Shown one piece after another: positions 18,881-27,146 of a stretch of DNA of 39,759 nucleotides. Position 1 is the stretch's first letter. Every line of letters begins with the position of its first letter. The notes under the pieces were generated by a model. It was not told the DNA's origin. It was given only the letters and a program-made list of their open reading frames with translations, and searched no databases. Source of the DNA: a virus; the IMG/VR virus record IMGVR_UViG_3300013006_000063, positions 1 through 39,759 of that record, one strand, 5' to 3'. A program made the translations under genes and the position numbers.

Positions 18881-18892
18881 ATTAGATATTTA

Positions 18893-21460
18893 TTATGCTA
18901 GATTTACCAGAGATTTCGAAACAGATGCATGGTTTGCGAATGTTTGTACTGGCGGTTTGCTAGATTTAACTAATGTTCCGTTAGCAGTGAGGAACGCAAT
19001 ATGTATCCAAGCAGATCGTAATTTATTATTACCCGACTCAAAAGCATATTCTAAAAGAACTTGCCTGTGAGGAATATTCTGTACTATCCATTGTGCAATA
19101 TCTCTATAATCTTTAAATCTAGTATTTGTAAATTTTATATCTGCAGCTGCACCTAATCCATGATCGCTTGTTTCAACATTGCTTCCAGTAACGGTAGATG
19201 CTACGGGTCTAAACGCACTATTAATTTTCATATCTGGAAATTTAGCTTTAATGGGATCTAAACAATTCACAGTCAATTGTTTTAAGTTATATACTATTTG
19301 TTTTTCTGTCAATCCTCTTTGGGCAACTAATCCCCCATCTTTTAACATATCATCTAACGTAAATATTCTGTTATCTTTATTGGATAATATAAATGATCTT
19401 GGGAAGAATGTAAATTTATTAATATCAGCATCATTTACTGTTATTAATGGTGTGGATGCAGAAAGTAGAGCTTCACCTTCAACTGCTTTAGGAACAATAC
19501 TGTTGTTTATTAATCCTTGTTGTTCTAAGCTTAATTTATATGTATCGGCCCCTTCGTCACCAGCATCATGATAAAATGTTGCTTTTGATATTACTTCTCT
19601 TTGTAATAGGGGTATGGGTGTTTTATCTGGAGATTTCTTTTCAGGTAATGTATCCAGTGGTCTATCCACTTGCGCAATACTAACCGCTCCAGATTGTTGT
19701 TTTACTGTTCCGCCCTCTATCAATGTTTCTAATCCACCGTTTAAACTCATAGTGGATGTTCTACCTGACTCCATTAGAAAATCACCTGATGCTTTTTGAA
19801 CAATATCTCCGCCCTTAGAATAAAAATTAATTCCTTTGCCCTGCATACTAATAGGACCTTCTGATACTAAACTAAAACTCTTTGCCGCGGTTACTCTTAA
19901 ATTTTCAGATATTATACTTGTTTGACCTGCGCTTTGCACTAATGTATTACCGTGACTTGTTACTGATAAGTCACCTTCTACTTGAATTTTTGCATCATCT
20001 TTAACTAGTATACTAGTTTTACCGTCAACCGTTATACATTGAGCACCCTTAACATATACTAGATTATTGCGATCTATAATCTCATAGTTATCACCTACTG
20101 TTTTTCTCACCATTGATCCATTCACGTCAATCTCAATATATGTTCCTGTTTTATGAAATATATGGACTCGTTCTGCACCCGGCGTATTGTCTAATTCTAT
20201 TAGGTGCCCTGCTTCAGTTTCTGTAACTTGATTATATGGATATCCTGCGCCATATGCTGAATCGGGTTCATTCCATGTTTGTTTACTATTAGCTAATTGT
20301 ATATTATCTATTTTTCTATTCTTCTTCACATTAAAACTTTTGTGAGATATGTCACCTATTGCAAGTTTATTAATATCACTAGCACCAGTATAATCTGATC
20401 TTGGGTACTGTTTATTAGGATCCTGAAATCCTGTTATATTTGATAATGCAGAATTGTTTAAAGCATCATTGGTTAAATTCGTATTATTTGTACTTGGTAA
20501 ATAGTTACCAGTTGGGTCTATTTTATATTCAAAATCTCGTATGGTACCACCCAATGCAGCATTTACAGCAATAAAGTAATCTTTAGCTAATTTTCCGTTT
20601 GCGTCTTTTTTATTTAATTTGTCAGCATTAGTGACTCCCATCGCTAAGGATGTTGCTAGTAATCCCGCAACATCTTTAGATGCATCCTGATCTGTAACTT
20701 TTCCCATTCTTAATAATGTATTATAATTACTTTTAGATGCAGCAACAACTGCAGATTCTTGTATTATAATATCTTCTAAAAATTTTGTTTTACTTGTTAT
20801 ACCATCTTTACCTGTCCAATTATCAGAATCAGCAGTCCATGTAGATAATACAATATCCTCTGGGCATCTTTTAACGTAACCAAGATCAACTAAAGCATTT
20901 ATACTTAACTGATATTTTCCTAATTCTCCGTTGGAACTTTCTTTGGTATAATCTCCGCCCGATACTTTATCAGAAAATGTTTTAAGAAATATATCTAATT
21001 CTGGTTGTGTCAAGGGACCTAAATTTGGTTTAGTATTTTTTTCAGATTTTACTACATAGTTATTATCTTGATCAACCAATGGCCTACCATCAGAACTTTT
21101 TACAATATTGTTTATAGAGTTATCTTGAGTTTGTTTAGTTAAAGATGCAATACTCGGTGTAGGTTTTCCTGCAAGCGTTCCTATAATCAACGGGCGCTGT
21201 GCTTCTTCTCCATCCATAAACCAACCAACTACCCAAGTACCAGGTACAATGCCTACAGGAGTAGATCCTACTCCTGATGTTGCTGCAGAAGTAATAGATT
21301 GCATTGGCAACGCCCAGGGCAAATCTGATGTAGGCAATTCTGAAGTATCTCTGGTATGATATCCAAATACTCTTACTCGACATCTACCTAGTTTTTCGGG
21401 ATCGTCTCGATCTTCAACGACGCCTGTCCACCAAACTAATTCATTATTACCGAATATCAT
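18893..21460 (-). CDS. gp5: Central spike gp5 with lysozyme-like and M15 peptidase domains
   Basis: An 855-residue protein, against 575 in T4. Residues about 1-105 are the gp5 OB domain (WWTGVVEDRDDPEKLGRCRV, PGTWVVGWFMDGEEAQRPLI). Residues about 145-310 have a lysozyme- or transglycosylase-like look (SGGDYTKESSNGELGKYQLS, WTGKDGITSKTKFLED). About 375-610 form the triple-stranded beta-helix needle (repeats such as TSILVKDDAKIQVEGDLSV). The C-terminus has a domain not in T4 gp5: NSAFRP..., S-D-H767-GLGAAA-D774, and W-I-H820, the HxxxxxxD...WxH zinc layout of M15 L,D-/D,D-peptidases. The spike would thus carry two cell-wall activities. Catalytic residues of the lysozyme-like part could not be fixed. 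Confidence 0.85.
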   Translation of the reverse strand: MIFGNNELVWWTGVVEDRDDPEKLGRCRVRVFGYHTRDTSELPTSDLPWALPMQSITSAATSGVGSTPVGIVPGTWVVGWFMDGEEAQRPLIIGTLAGKPTPSIASLTKQTQDNSINNIVKSSDGRPLVDQDNNYVVKSEKNTKPNLGPLTQPELDIFLKTFSDKVSGGDYTKESSNGELGKYQLSINALVDLGYVKRCPEDIVLSTWTADSDNWTGKDGITSKTKFLEDIIIQESAVVAASKSNYNTLLRMGKVTDQDASKDVAGLLATSLAMGVTNADKLNKKDANGKLAKDYFIAVNAALGGTIRDFEYKIDPTGNYLPSTNNTNLTNDALNNSALSNITGFQDPNKQYPRSDYTGASDINKLAIGDISHKSFNVKKNRKIDNIQLANSKQTWNEPDSAYGAGYPYNQVTETEAGHLIELDNTPGAERVHIFHKTGTYIEIDVNGSMVRKTVGDNYEIIDRNNLVYVKGAQCITVDGKTSILVKDDAKIQVEGDLSVTSHGNTLVQSAGQTSIISENLRVTAAKSFSLVSEGPISMQGKGINFYSKGGDIVQKASGDFLMESGRTSTMSLNGGLETLIEGGTVKQQSGAVSIAQVDRPLDTLPEKKSPDKTPIPLLQREVISKATFYHDAGDEGADTYKLSLEQQGLINNSIVPKAVEGEALLSASTPLITVNDADINKFTFFPRSFILSNKDNRIFTLDDMLKDGGLVAQRGLTEKQIVYNLKQLTVNCLDPIKAKFPDMKINSAFRPVASTVTGSNVETSDHGLGAAADIKFTNTRFKDYRDIAQWIVQNIPHRQVLLEYAFESGNNKLRSAWIHIAFLTANGTLVKSSKPPVQTFANHASVSKSLVNLA

Positions 21461-22812
21461 TGTTTAACCTTTTTATATTCTGTAGCCGAAAAAGAATCTT
21501 TAATAACATTCATAGTAATATAATGTGTTTTTGGATTAATTTTGTGAGATAAATTTGTTATCAAATAATATCCCGTATATGCTGTATCTCTTTTAGAGCT
21601 TGTTTTATCTTGAGATGTTAAAGCACCCGGTTCACCTTTAGGGAAAATTATTTTTATAGTATTACCTACTTCAACATCTGTTCTTCCAGGAATAACAACT
21701 TCCATTTTAAAATTATTCAATTCAAGTAAATTGGATCTTCTGTTACCAAAAGTAATCTTCGGTATTTGATCAAAATTATTTTCTATTTTAGTAAATAATT
21801 TTGGAGTACTATAATTAATTTTACCGTATGAAAAAGGATTTCTTAATATACTTTTATCAAACATGGGATATGAATCAGAATTATTTAAATGTGCATATTT
21901 TTCAAATTCAGTTACGTGGTCATATTGTTTTATCTCGTATGTTTTATTATAAACATCTATATCTATCAAAGAACTTGCAAGATATCCTAATCTACTATTA
22001 TCCAATTGATTTACTGCAGTTTCGATTGATAACGATTTTATAGCATACATTGCTTTATATTTTTCATCAACAGTTAATGTTTTTATATAAGCTTCGGAAT
22101 AAACATACTCACCTATTGAAAATTTATCTAAATTTGTTAGTATATTATTCATACTACCAAAATAAAATCCTTTGGTTGTCTCATAAAATAAAAAATTTGC
22201 AGCTTTGCCATTATCTGGCAAGCATTTACCCGCCAACCAATTAATACATTGTATAGGGGTCCATCCGGGACTAATAAATTTTATATTATTTTTAGGATAT
22301 TCTAAAAAATATAAAGGTGTTTTTAATGAAGGTACATTTGAATTTCCTAACGGAATATTTCTGTTAGCTTGTATATAATCTATAAAAATATCATTTATTA
22401 TTTTAGAGGGAGTTCCTTCAAAAGATTTATATATTGGGTTTAATACGTCATTAAACCCTTCACTCGACATAATACCTAATTCATATATTACTGTGCTTCC
22501 ATCTTTAACATAATTTTTATTCTCAACAGAAAATATTCTAAAAGTTTTATAGATACTATCTTTATCTGTAAGAGAGGGAGTCTTAACATTTATAAAAAGA
22601 TATTCATCTCCAACCAAGGGAAAAAATGAAGCTAAATTTCTACTATCCGATAATAAAATTGAACCTGTAACCACAGGATCAAAAACGCTTTCATAAAGAT
22701 TAATTTCGACAAAATAATCTAAAAGATTTATATAGGTACCTTTATTAAATGAGATTAATTTAATTTCATTTAATTCAATTTGACCGGGGGCTTGTAATAC
22801 TTCTTGGGACAT
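21457..22812 (-). CDS. Baseplate hub protein, gp27-like
   Basis: A 451-residue protein that overlaps the start of gp5 by 4 bases. The N-terminal ~130 residues are the hub tube-fold pattern (YINLLDYFVEINLYESVFDP, VTGSILLSDSRNL, GDEYLFINVKTPSL). Later comes SPGWTPIQCINWLAGKC (about residues 180-196), a block typical of gp27-like hub proteins, and near the C-terminus VVIPGRTDVEVGNTIKIIFP, an OB-like segment. gp27 trimers hold gp5 at the hub centre, and the gene order next to gp5 and gp53 agrees. T4 gp27 has 391 residues. Confidence 0.82.
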   Translation of the reverse strand: MSQEVLQAPGQIELNEIKLISFNKGTYINLLDYFVEINLYESVFDPVVTGSILLSDSRNLASFFPLVGDEYLFINVKTPSLTDKDSIYKTFRIFSVENKNYVKDGSTVIYELGIMSSEGFNDVLNPIYKSFEGTPSKIINDIFIDYIQANRNIPLGNSNVPSLKTPLYFLEYPKNNIKFISPGWTPIQCINWLAGKCLPDNGKAANFLFYETTKGFYFGSMNNILTNLDKFSIGEYVYSEAYIKTLTVDEKYKAMYAIKSLSIETAVNQLDNSRLGYLASSLIDIDVYNKTYEIKQYDHVTEFEKYAHLNNSDSYPMFDKSILRNPFSYGKINYSTPKLFTKIENNFDQIPKITFGNRRSNLLELNNFKMEVVIPGRTDVEVGNTIKIIFPKGEPGALTSQDKTSSKRDTAYTGYYLITNLSHKINPKTHYITMNVIKDSFSATEYKKVKQ

Positions 22813-23420
22813 TATAGATTTATAGCTGTATTATAATCTGTAAGAACTCGTTCAACAATCTCTGCCTTTAACACCTTAATCAATCTATAGCTTTCATTTT
22901 TTAATTCTTCTACCTCATAATTACTTTGGAAATCTGTCCCTATTTCTGATTCTTTATATGCAATTGGTGTATTAATGCCTTGATCATTAGGAGATTCTAT
23001 AAGTAATCTTTTTGGATTTTTATGTGTGGAATCTTCTAACAGGATAAAGAATGACTCAACCTGATATCCTTTTGTATTGACTGCTCTATTAGTAGTAAAG
23101 ACATTTTGTTCAGAACCATATTTGGCTTGTGTTTGCTTTATAAGATTATCTTGACTAAGTGGCCATTCAAATCTGGGATCTACGATATTATTTGTAAGTA
23201 ATATTAACCAATGTAAATTTTGTGTTCCATAAAATCTAAAAGATAACTGTTCGGGAGTCTCACTCCCAAGAATTTCATATGTTTCAAAATAGGAATTGTT
23301 ATTTTGAAACTCTTTGGATAGTATTGCTCTTTTAAATATATCCTTTACTATTTGTTCTGTTTCACTATTATCTAAAGTATAGGCAATTCTTGGAAAATTC
23401 TCAAAGAAATTAATAGCCAT
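22812..23420 (-). CDS. gp53: Baseplate wedge protein gp53
   Basis: A 202-residue protein (T4 gp53: 196). It starts with FFENFPRIAYTLDNSE and has the key block ETYEILGSETPEQLSFRFYG, then NLHWLILLTNNIVDPRFEWP. This corresponds to T4 gp53 PRPEELANAIYGNPQLYWVLLMCNDNYDPYYGW, a LysM-like fold that clamps wedges together around the hub. Its 3' end overlaps the next gene by one base and its 5' end overlaps gp48 by 11 bases, so the genes form one translation-coupled unit. Confidence 0.92.
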   Translation of the reverse strand: MAINFFENFPRIAYTLDNSETEQIVKDIFKRAILSKEFQNNNSYFETYEILGSETPEQLSFRFYGTQNLHWLILLTNNIVDPRFEWPLSQDNLIKQTQAKYGSEQNVFTTNRAVNTKGYQVESFFILLEDSTHKNPKRLLIESPNDQGINTPIAYKESEIGTDFQSNYEVEELKNESYRLIKVLKAEIVERVLTDYNTAINL

Positions 23421-24522
23421 AATTTTTTATTCCCTCTGAAGTCATTTGTTCTAATTCTTGGAATTTAAGTGTCATACCTATTTCAACGGGTGCACCATCA
23501 TTAAACGTAACAAATTGATCACCGCCATAATCTACTACCATGTCCGTTAAAGCACACCGTGCAAATTTGTGTAAATATTTGTTTTCTTTATTTTTATAAA
23601 AATATTTGATGTCAAATTCTGAAGGGTATATGTAAAATAATTTTTGTTGTGTTATTTCGGGATGCATGTTTTCTTTAAATGTACTTATAATACTTTGTAT
23701 TTTTTTAGTTTCGCTTTCAGTTTTAGGTAAAAATCTATAACTAAATTGAAATGTTCTATAATCTACAGATTCAAATAATACTTCTCTAAAAGGGTTTGTT
23801 TTTTGTCTTGAACCCAATTCTATAAGATCTGATATTACGCCCCCTCCAGATTTTAAAGATGGAATTTTTGCAAGTTCTGCTATTATTCTTGATTGTACTT
23901 CTGGGTTTGTTGCCGCAGCTGTTAGTGATTCAAATGCAGAACCTTGTAATAATAAACCGGCTAATGCACCCAAATCTTTATTAGCATAATTTACACCATA
24001 TGAAACTACAGGTTTTTCCGATATGTGTAATGTTATAACATTTTTCAATCGAGATGTTGATCCGTTGCTAAATAAAGGTAAGCTCGCAATAGATTCCTTG
24101 CTAAGACTAACTCCTAGGGTAACAGCTGCACCTGTTAATAATGCTGCAGGAATATTTTTTATTTTTACTCCCATTCCTATAGCAGTTGCTGTAGCAGCCG
24201 CGGCCGTAACAAGTTCCACATTATCATATATCGTTTTGCCTGTTGCTGCGATAGCATCTTGAGTAACTTTAGTACCAGAATTATTTAACTGGTTTACTAT
24301 TTTTTGTTGATCTTCACTTAAATAATGTTCTGCCGGATTATTCTGTATTCCGTTATTGGCCTTATCTCTAGTATTAATAAAGAACGCAACATAATTCTGT
24401 AAGTCTTCTCTTACTCTCAATCCATCCGGATATTCCATAGCTTTTACATTATAATCAGAAAGATTTTGATTCTTCCATCTTTTAATTAGAGCTTCTGCTT
24501 CTTGTCTGGTGCTTATTGGCAT
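23410..24522 (-). CDS. gp48: Baseplate tail-tube cap gp48
   Basis: A 370-residue protein (T4 gp48: 364). The C-terminal half carries the tube-fold blocks VDYRTFQFSYRFLPKTESET, STFKENMHPE, IYPSEFDIKYFY, HKFARCALTDMVVDYGGDQF and PVEIGMTLKFQELEQMT. Before these is ITLHISEKPVVSYGVNYANK. A hydrophobic Ala/Gly/Val stretch lies at about residues 100-140 (ELVTAAAATATAIGMGV...). gp48 with gp54 caps the hub and starts tube growth. It is the first gene of the leftward structural unit and is preceded by a perfect late-promoter box. Confidence 0.88.
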   Translation of the reverse strand: MPISTRQEAEALIKRWKNQNLSDYNVKAMEYPDGLRVREDLQNYVAFFINTRDKANNGIQNNPAEHYLSEDQQKIVNQLNNSGTKVTQDAIAATGKTIYDNVELVTAAAATATAIGMGVKIKNIPAALLTGAAVTLGVSLSKESIASLPLFSNGSTSRLKNVITLHISEKPVVSYGVNYANKDLGALAGLLLQGSAFESLTAAATNPEVQSRIIAELAKIPSLKSGGGVISDLIELGSRQKTNPFREVLFESVDYRTFQFSYRFLPKTESETKKIQSIISTFKENMHPEITQQKLFYIYPSEFDIKYFYKNKENKYLHKFARCALTDMVVDYGGDQFVTFNDGAPVEIGMTLKFQELEQMTSEGIKNYGY

Positions 24523-24531
24523 ATATTTCTA

Positions 24532-24539
24532 TATAAATA
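24532..24539 (+). promoter_or_regulatory. T4-type late promoter for gp4 and the rightward virion genes
   Basis: The plus strand reads TATAAATA, a perfect T4 late -10 element, ending 27 bases before the ATG of gp4. The expected start site is near 24,545, so leftward and rightward transcripts would begin within about 5 bases of each other. Confidence 0.8.
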
Positions 24540-24554
24540 TTGTTGGATCATTAT

Positions 24555-24562
24555 TATTTATA
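24555..24562 (-). promoter_or_regulatory. T4-type late promoter for gp48 and the leftward virion genes
   Basis: The minus strand reads TATAAATA here, the exact T4 late -10 element recognised by gp55 with gp33 and the sliding clamp. The ATG of gp48 is about 33 bases downstream. The expected start site is near 24,549. Confidence 0.8.
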
Positions 24563-24566
24563 TTAA

Positions 24567-25022
24567 ATGTTATACACCAAAACCTATAAGGGCAAGTTTA
24601 GAACCAAGAATCCTTCGAAATACAAGGGTGATGTGAATAATATTGTATATCGTTCCTTGTGGGAATTGCGCTTTATGAAGTGGTGTGATTCCAATACTTC
24701 TGTACAGGAATGGGGTTCCGAGACAGTAATCGTACCATATATTTCCCCATTGGATAAAAAGGTACACAGATACTTTGTAGACTTTTATATTAAAGTGATG
24801 GATAAAAATGGCGGATTGCAGAAATATCTAATAGAAATAAAACCTGAAAGATTCACTAAACCCCCTACAATTCCTGCAAGGAAAACAAAAGCATTTATAG
24901 ATGAAGTCTTTCAGTATGGTGTAAATGAAGCAAAATGGAAGGCAGCATTTGAGTTTTGTCAGGATAGAAATATGAAATTTATGGTATTAACCGAAAAAGA
25001 TTTAGGACTAATGAATGGCTGA
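24567..25022 (+). CDS. gp4: Head completion protein gp4 (nuclease-fold)
   Basis: A 151-residue protein (T4 gp4/gp50: 150). It has the family blocks KGKFRTKNPSKYKGDVNNIV, YRSLWELRFMKWCD, VQEWGSETVIVPYISPLDKK, HRYFVDFYIKV and YLIEIKPERFTKPP. The E-x-K and preceding D in FVDFY...IEIKPE match the core of a PD-(D/E)xK nuclease-like fold. gp4 acts in head completion just before tail joining. It is the first gene of the rightward late unit and overlaps the next gene by 8 bases. Confidence 0.93.
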   Translation: MLYTKTYKGKFRTKNPSKYKGDVNNIVYRSLWELRFMKWCDSNTSVQEWGSETVIVPYISPLDKKVHRYFVDFYIKVMDKNGGLQKYLIEIKPERFTKPPTIPARKTKAFIDEVFQYGVNEAKWKAAFEFCQDRNMKFMVLTEKDLGLMNG

Positions 25023-25596
25023 TAATGTATTTCAAACTGTTAGTATGAAGGCAGGCGATGCTCAGAAATCATACTACTGGTATAGAGAACAAGTTAAGAA
25101 TCTTGGTTCTAACTTATCCGGAACTCAATTATTAAGGAACGAAAGATTAACTTCAAGAATACGCCCGGGTGAGATGTATTTGTTTATGTACGATCCAAAG
25201 CTTAAAAAGACTTTGCCTTATTATGATGCGGTTCCTTTAGTATTACCCTTTCAGATTGTCAAGGATGGTTTTTTAGGCATTAATCTCCACTACTTACCGT
25301 ATCTAGCTAGATTCAATTTGTTGGGTGAATTAAATAAATTGACATTAGATAAAAGAATAAATGAGAATACTAGAATACAAATATCTTGGCAAATATTAAA
25401 TAGTTCATCCAAGTATTTAGCAGCAACAGCATGTGTTAAACATTACTTAAGTTCTCACTTAAGATCGAGATTTTTAAAAATAAATTATACAGATTGGATT
25501 ACTGCATCTATGTTACCCGTTGAAAGATTTAAATCAGATTCAGGAAACGATCCGTCAAAAGCTAAAGTTTGGCGAGACACAACTAAGAAAATATAG
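25015..25596 (+). CDS. Conserved T4-like virion-cluster protein, function unknown
   Basis: A 193-residue protein between gp4 and gp54. The central block LPYYDAVPLVLPFQIVKDGF followed by LGINLHYLPYLARFNLLGEL is strongly patterned and familiar from T4-like aquatic phages, but I cannot tie it to a T4 gene number with confidence. The N-terminus (SYYWYREQVKNLG) and the basic C-terminal half suggest a nucleic-acid or head-vertex role, for example at the DNA end. That is only a guess from its neighbours. The overlap with gp4 implies coordinated synthesis. Confidence 0.6.
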   Translation: MADNVFQTVSMKAGDAQKSYYWYREQVKNLGSNLSGTQLLRNERLTSRIRPGEMYLFMYDPKLKKTLPYYDAVPLVLPFQIVKDGFLGINLHYLPYLARFNLLGELNKLTLDKRINENTRIQISWQILNSSSKYLAATACVKHYLSSHLRSRFLKINYTDWITASMLPVERFKSDSGNDPSKAKVWRDTTKKI

Positions 25597-25605
25597 GTAA
25601 CAATA

Positions 25606-26250
25606 ATGTCATCATCGTTAGAACGCTTTATAAGCCAGGTAAACGGCCGCGGCTTAGCAAAAACTAATTCATTTAATGTAGAAATATCTACTCCGCCGTG
25701 TATACGAGATGTAGCAGGCACCATATCAATGCCACCACTGTTAACATTATTTTGTCAATCAGCATCTTTTCCCGCAACTAATATAGGAGTTCGAGAGTTG
25801 AGAATCACTGGACCAACTTATAAAAGACCATATAGTATAGATTATGGCGGAGAAGGAATCCAATTGACTTTTTTAGTAGATAGCCAAATGAATATTAAAT
25901 CTTATTTTGATTTGTGGATGAATAAAATAATTAATCCCCTTGAATTTAATGCATACTATGATGAAAAAGAAACTAAGTATTCCACGCGTATTGATATAAG
26001 CCAAGTAACCAAAACTAGTACTACTGAGTTAGACGATGTTCAACGATACCAAAGCGTTGAAGATGAAGACGATAGATATTTTATAAGACTTGAAGATGCC
26101 TTTCCTAGAAATATAGGTCTAATTGAGTTAGATACTACTGCACAAAATTCTGTACATAAATTAACTGTAAATTTTGCTTACAGGATCGTTAAATTTCAAG
26201 GAGACATCTACAAAGAAGGTAGATGGTTACTTACAGAGAGTCCGCAATAA
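25606..26250 (+). CDS. gp54: Baseplate tail-tube initiator gp54
   Basis: A 214-residue protein with the tail-tube fold: FCQSASFPATNI, then YGGEGIQLTFLVDSQMNIKS, FDLWMNKIINP, AFPRNIGLIELDTTAQNSVH, and the closing strand LTVNFAYRIVKFQGD. This parallels T4 gp54 (ISFRMDSE...QDWVNSVQDP...GCIPISVSSPELTYEG...FDVTFAYRVMQ). gp19 tube protein shares the fold, but the location with gp48, gp4 and gp26 favours gp54, which sits on gp48 and nucleates the tube. It is shorter than T4 gp54 (320). Confidence 0.75.
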   Translation: MSSSLERFISQVNGRGLAKTNSFNVEISTPPCIRDVAGTISMPPLLTLFCQSASFPATNIGVRELRITGPTYKRPYSIDYGGEGIQLTFLVDSQMNIKSYFDLWMNKIINPLEFNAYYDEKETKYSTRIDISQVTKTSTTELDDVQRYQSVEDEDDRYFIRLEDAFPRNIGLIELDTTAQNSVHKLTVNFAYRIVKFQGDIYKEGRWLLTESPQ

Positions 26251-26262
26251 TAAAGGAACATT

Positions 26263-26955
26263 ATGGCTTTACCAAAATTAGAAACCCCAATTTATGAATT
26301 GAATTTACCCTCAACCGGAGAGAAAATAACATTCAGACCATTTCTTGTAAAAGAATATAAAATATTACTAACAACGTTGGATGCAGAAAATTCTGAGATT
26401 AATCGTGTTGTTACGCAACTAGTTGATGCATGTACATTTAATAAATTAAAAATGGATACACTTGCAAATTTTGATATAGAATATATCTTTTTAAATATGC
26501 GAGCAAAATCAATAGGTGAAATAACAAATCTATTATTAAATTGCAATAATTGTGATAATCAAATATCATTAGATTTAGATTTGACAAAAGCAACTGTAGA
26601 AAAATCTCCAGAACATTCTTCCAAGATTAATCTAACAGACAATATTATTCTAGAAATGAGATATCCTAAGTTTAACGAAATGATTGATATCTATCAAAAT
26701 TTTAAATCTGATAGGATAGTAGAATTACTAAGTATTTGTATAAAGGCAGTGTATACTGAAGATAAGATATATAACGATTATACTGCAGAAGAACTGTTAG
26801 AATTTGTAAATTCCTTTTCAAAGAATCAATTTGAGATGATAGAAAACTTCTTTCTAACTATGCCCAAATTGGTACAACATATAGAACAAGATTGCGATAA
26901 ATGTGGAACACATAATACAATGACTTTGGAGGGTCTGCAAAATTTTTTCGTCTGA
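26263..26955 (+). CDS. gp26: Baseplate hub assembly protein gp26 (zero-frame product)
   Basis: A 230-residue protein, near T4 gp26 (208). The start MALPKLETPIYELNLPSTGE, then ITFRPFLVKEYKILL, is the signature of the T4 baseplate hub protein family. Two CxxC pairs, C94/C97 and C211/C214, can form a zinc site. gp26 is needed for hub assembly and is regarded as a chaperone. The zero-frame product ends LQNFFV at a TGA, but the last codons contain a slippery heptamer preceded by an internal Shine-Dalgarno-like GGAGGG, so a longer -1 product is also likely. Confidence 0.88.
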   Translation: MALPKLETPIYELNLPSTGEKITFRPFLVKEYKILLTTLDAENSEINRVVTQLVDACTFNKLKMDTLANFDIEYIFLNMRAKSIGEITNLLLNCNNCDNQISLDLDLTKATVEKSPEHSSKINLTDNIILEMRYPKFNEMIDIYQNFKSDRIVELLSICIKAVYTEDKIYNDYTAEELLEFVNSFSKNQFEMIENFFLTMPKLVQHIEQDCDKCGTHNTMTLEGLQNFFV

Positions 26956-27146
26956 CCCTTTCCCATGAGGGCCTTTTAAACTATTTTACGTTAAATTCTA
27001 CTCTGATAACTAAATATAGTTACTCTCTTACAGACATAGAAAATATGATACCATGGGAAAGAGACACGTATATATCGTTAATTATTACGCAGATCAATGA
27101 AGAAAATGAGAAAATAAAACAAAAGAATTTCAGGAATAATCAATAA
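26263..27146 (+). CDS. gp26 -1 frameshift fusion product (coordinates span the shift)
   Basis: After slipping back one base at 26,946 the ribosome would read 66 more codons (FRLTLSHEGL... to ...NFRNNQ) and stop at the TAA at 27,144-27,146, giving a 294-residue fusion. The extension contains YSLTDIENMIPWERDTYISL and a charged C-terminal helix, with protein-like composition. The -1 frame has no ATG with a ribosome site until mid-way, so frameshifting is the natural way to express it. Its stop overlaps the ATG of the next gene (TAATG), like the stop/start couplings between the other phage genes. The layout copies the G / G-T chaperone pair of lambda-type tails, which also lies just before the tape measure. 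Confidence 0.72.
26940..26946 (+). promoter_or_regulatory. Programmed -1 ribosomal frameshift site in gp26
   Basis: The heptamer A AAT TTT is in the correct phase: zero-frame codons CAA AAT TTT TTC. An SD-like GGAGGG ends 8 bases upstream (26,928-26,933), as in the dnaX stimulator. A small stem (CCCT/AGGG) can form at about 26,956-26,971. Confidence 0.75.

Noticed and set aside
18881-18892. TAATAAATA on the minus strand just before gp25 (similar strings near 2,215-2,225 and 13,708-13,718)
   Set aside because: They lie about 10 bases from the start codons, too close for a late promoter with a leader; they are better read as stop codons plus AT-rich linkers.
18810-19070. Plus-strand open frame across the gp5-gp25 junction
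   Set aside because: It covers the ends of two well-identified genes on the other strand and has no supporting signal.
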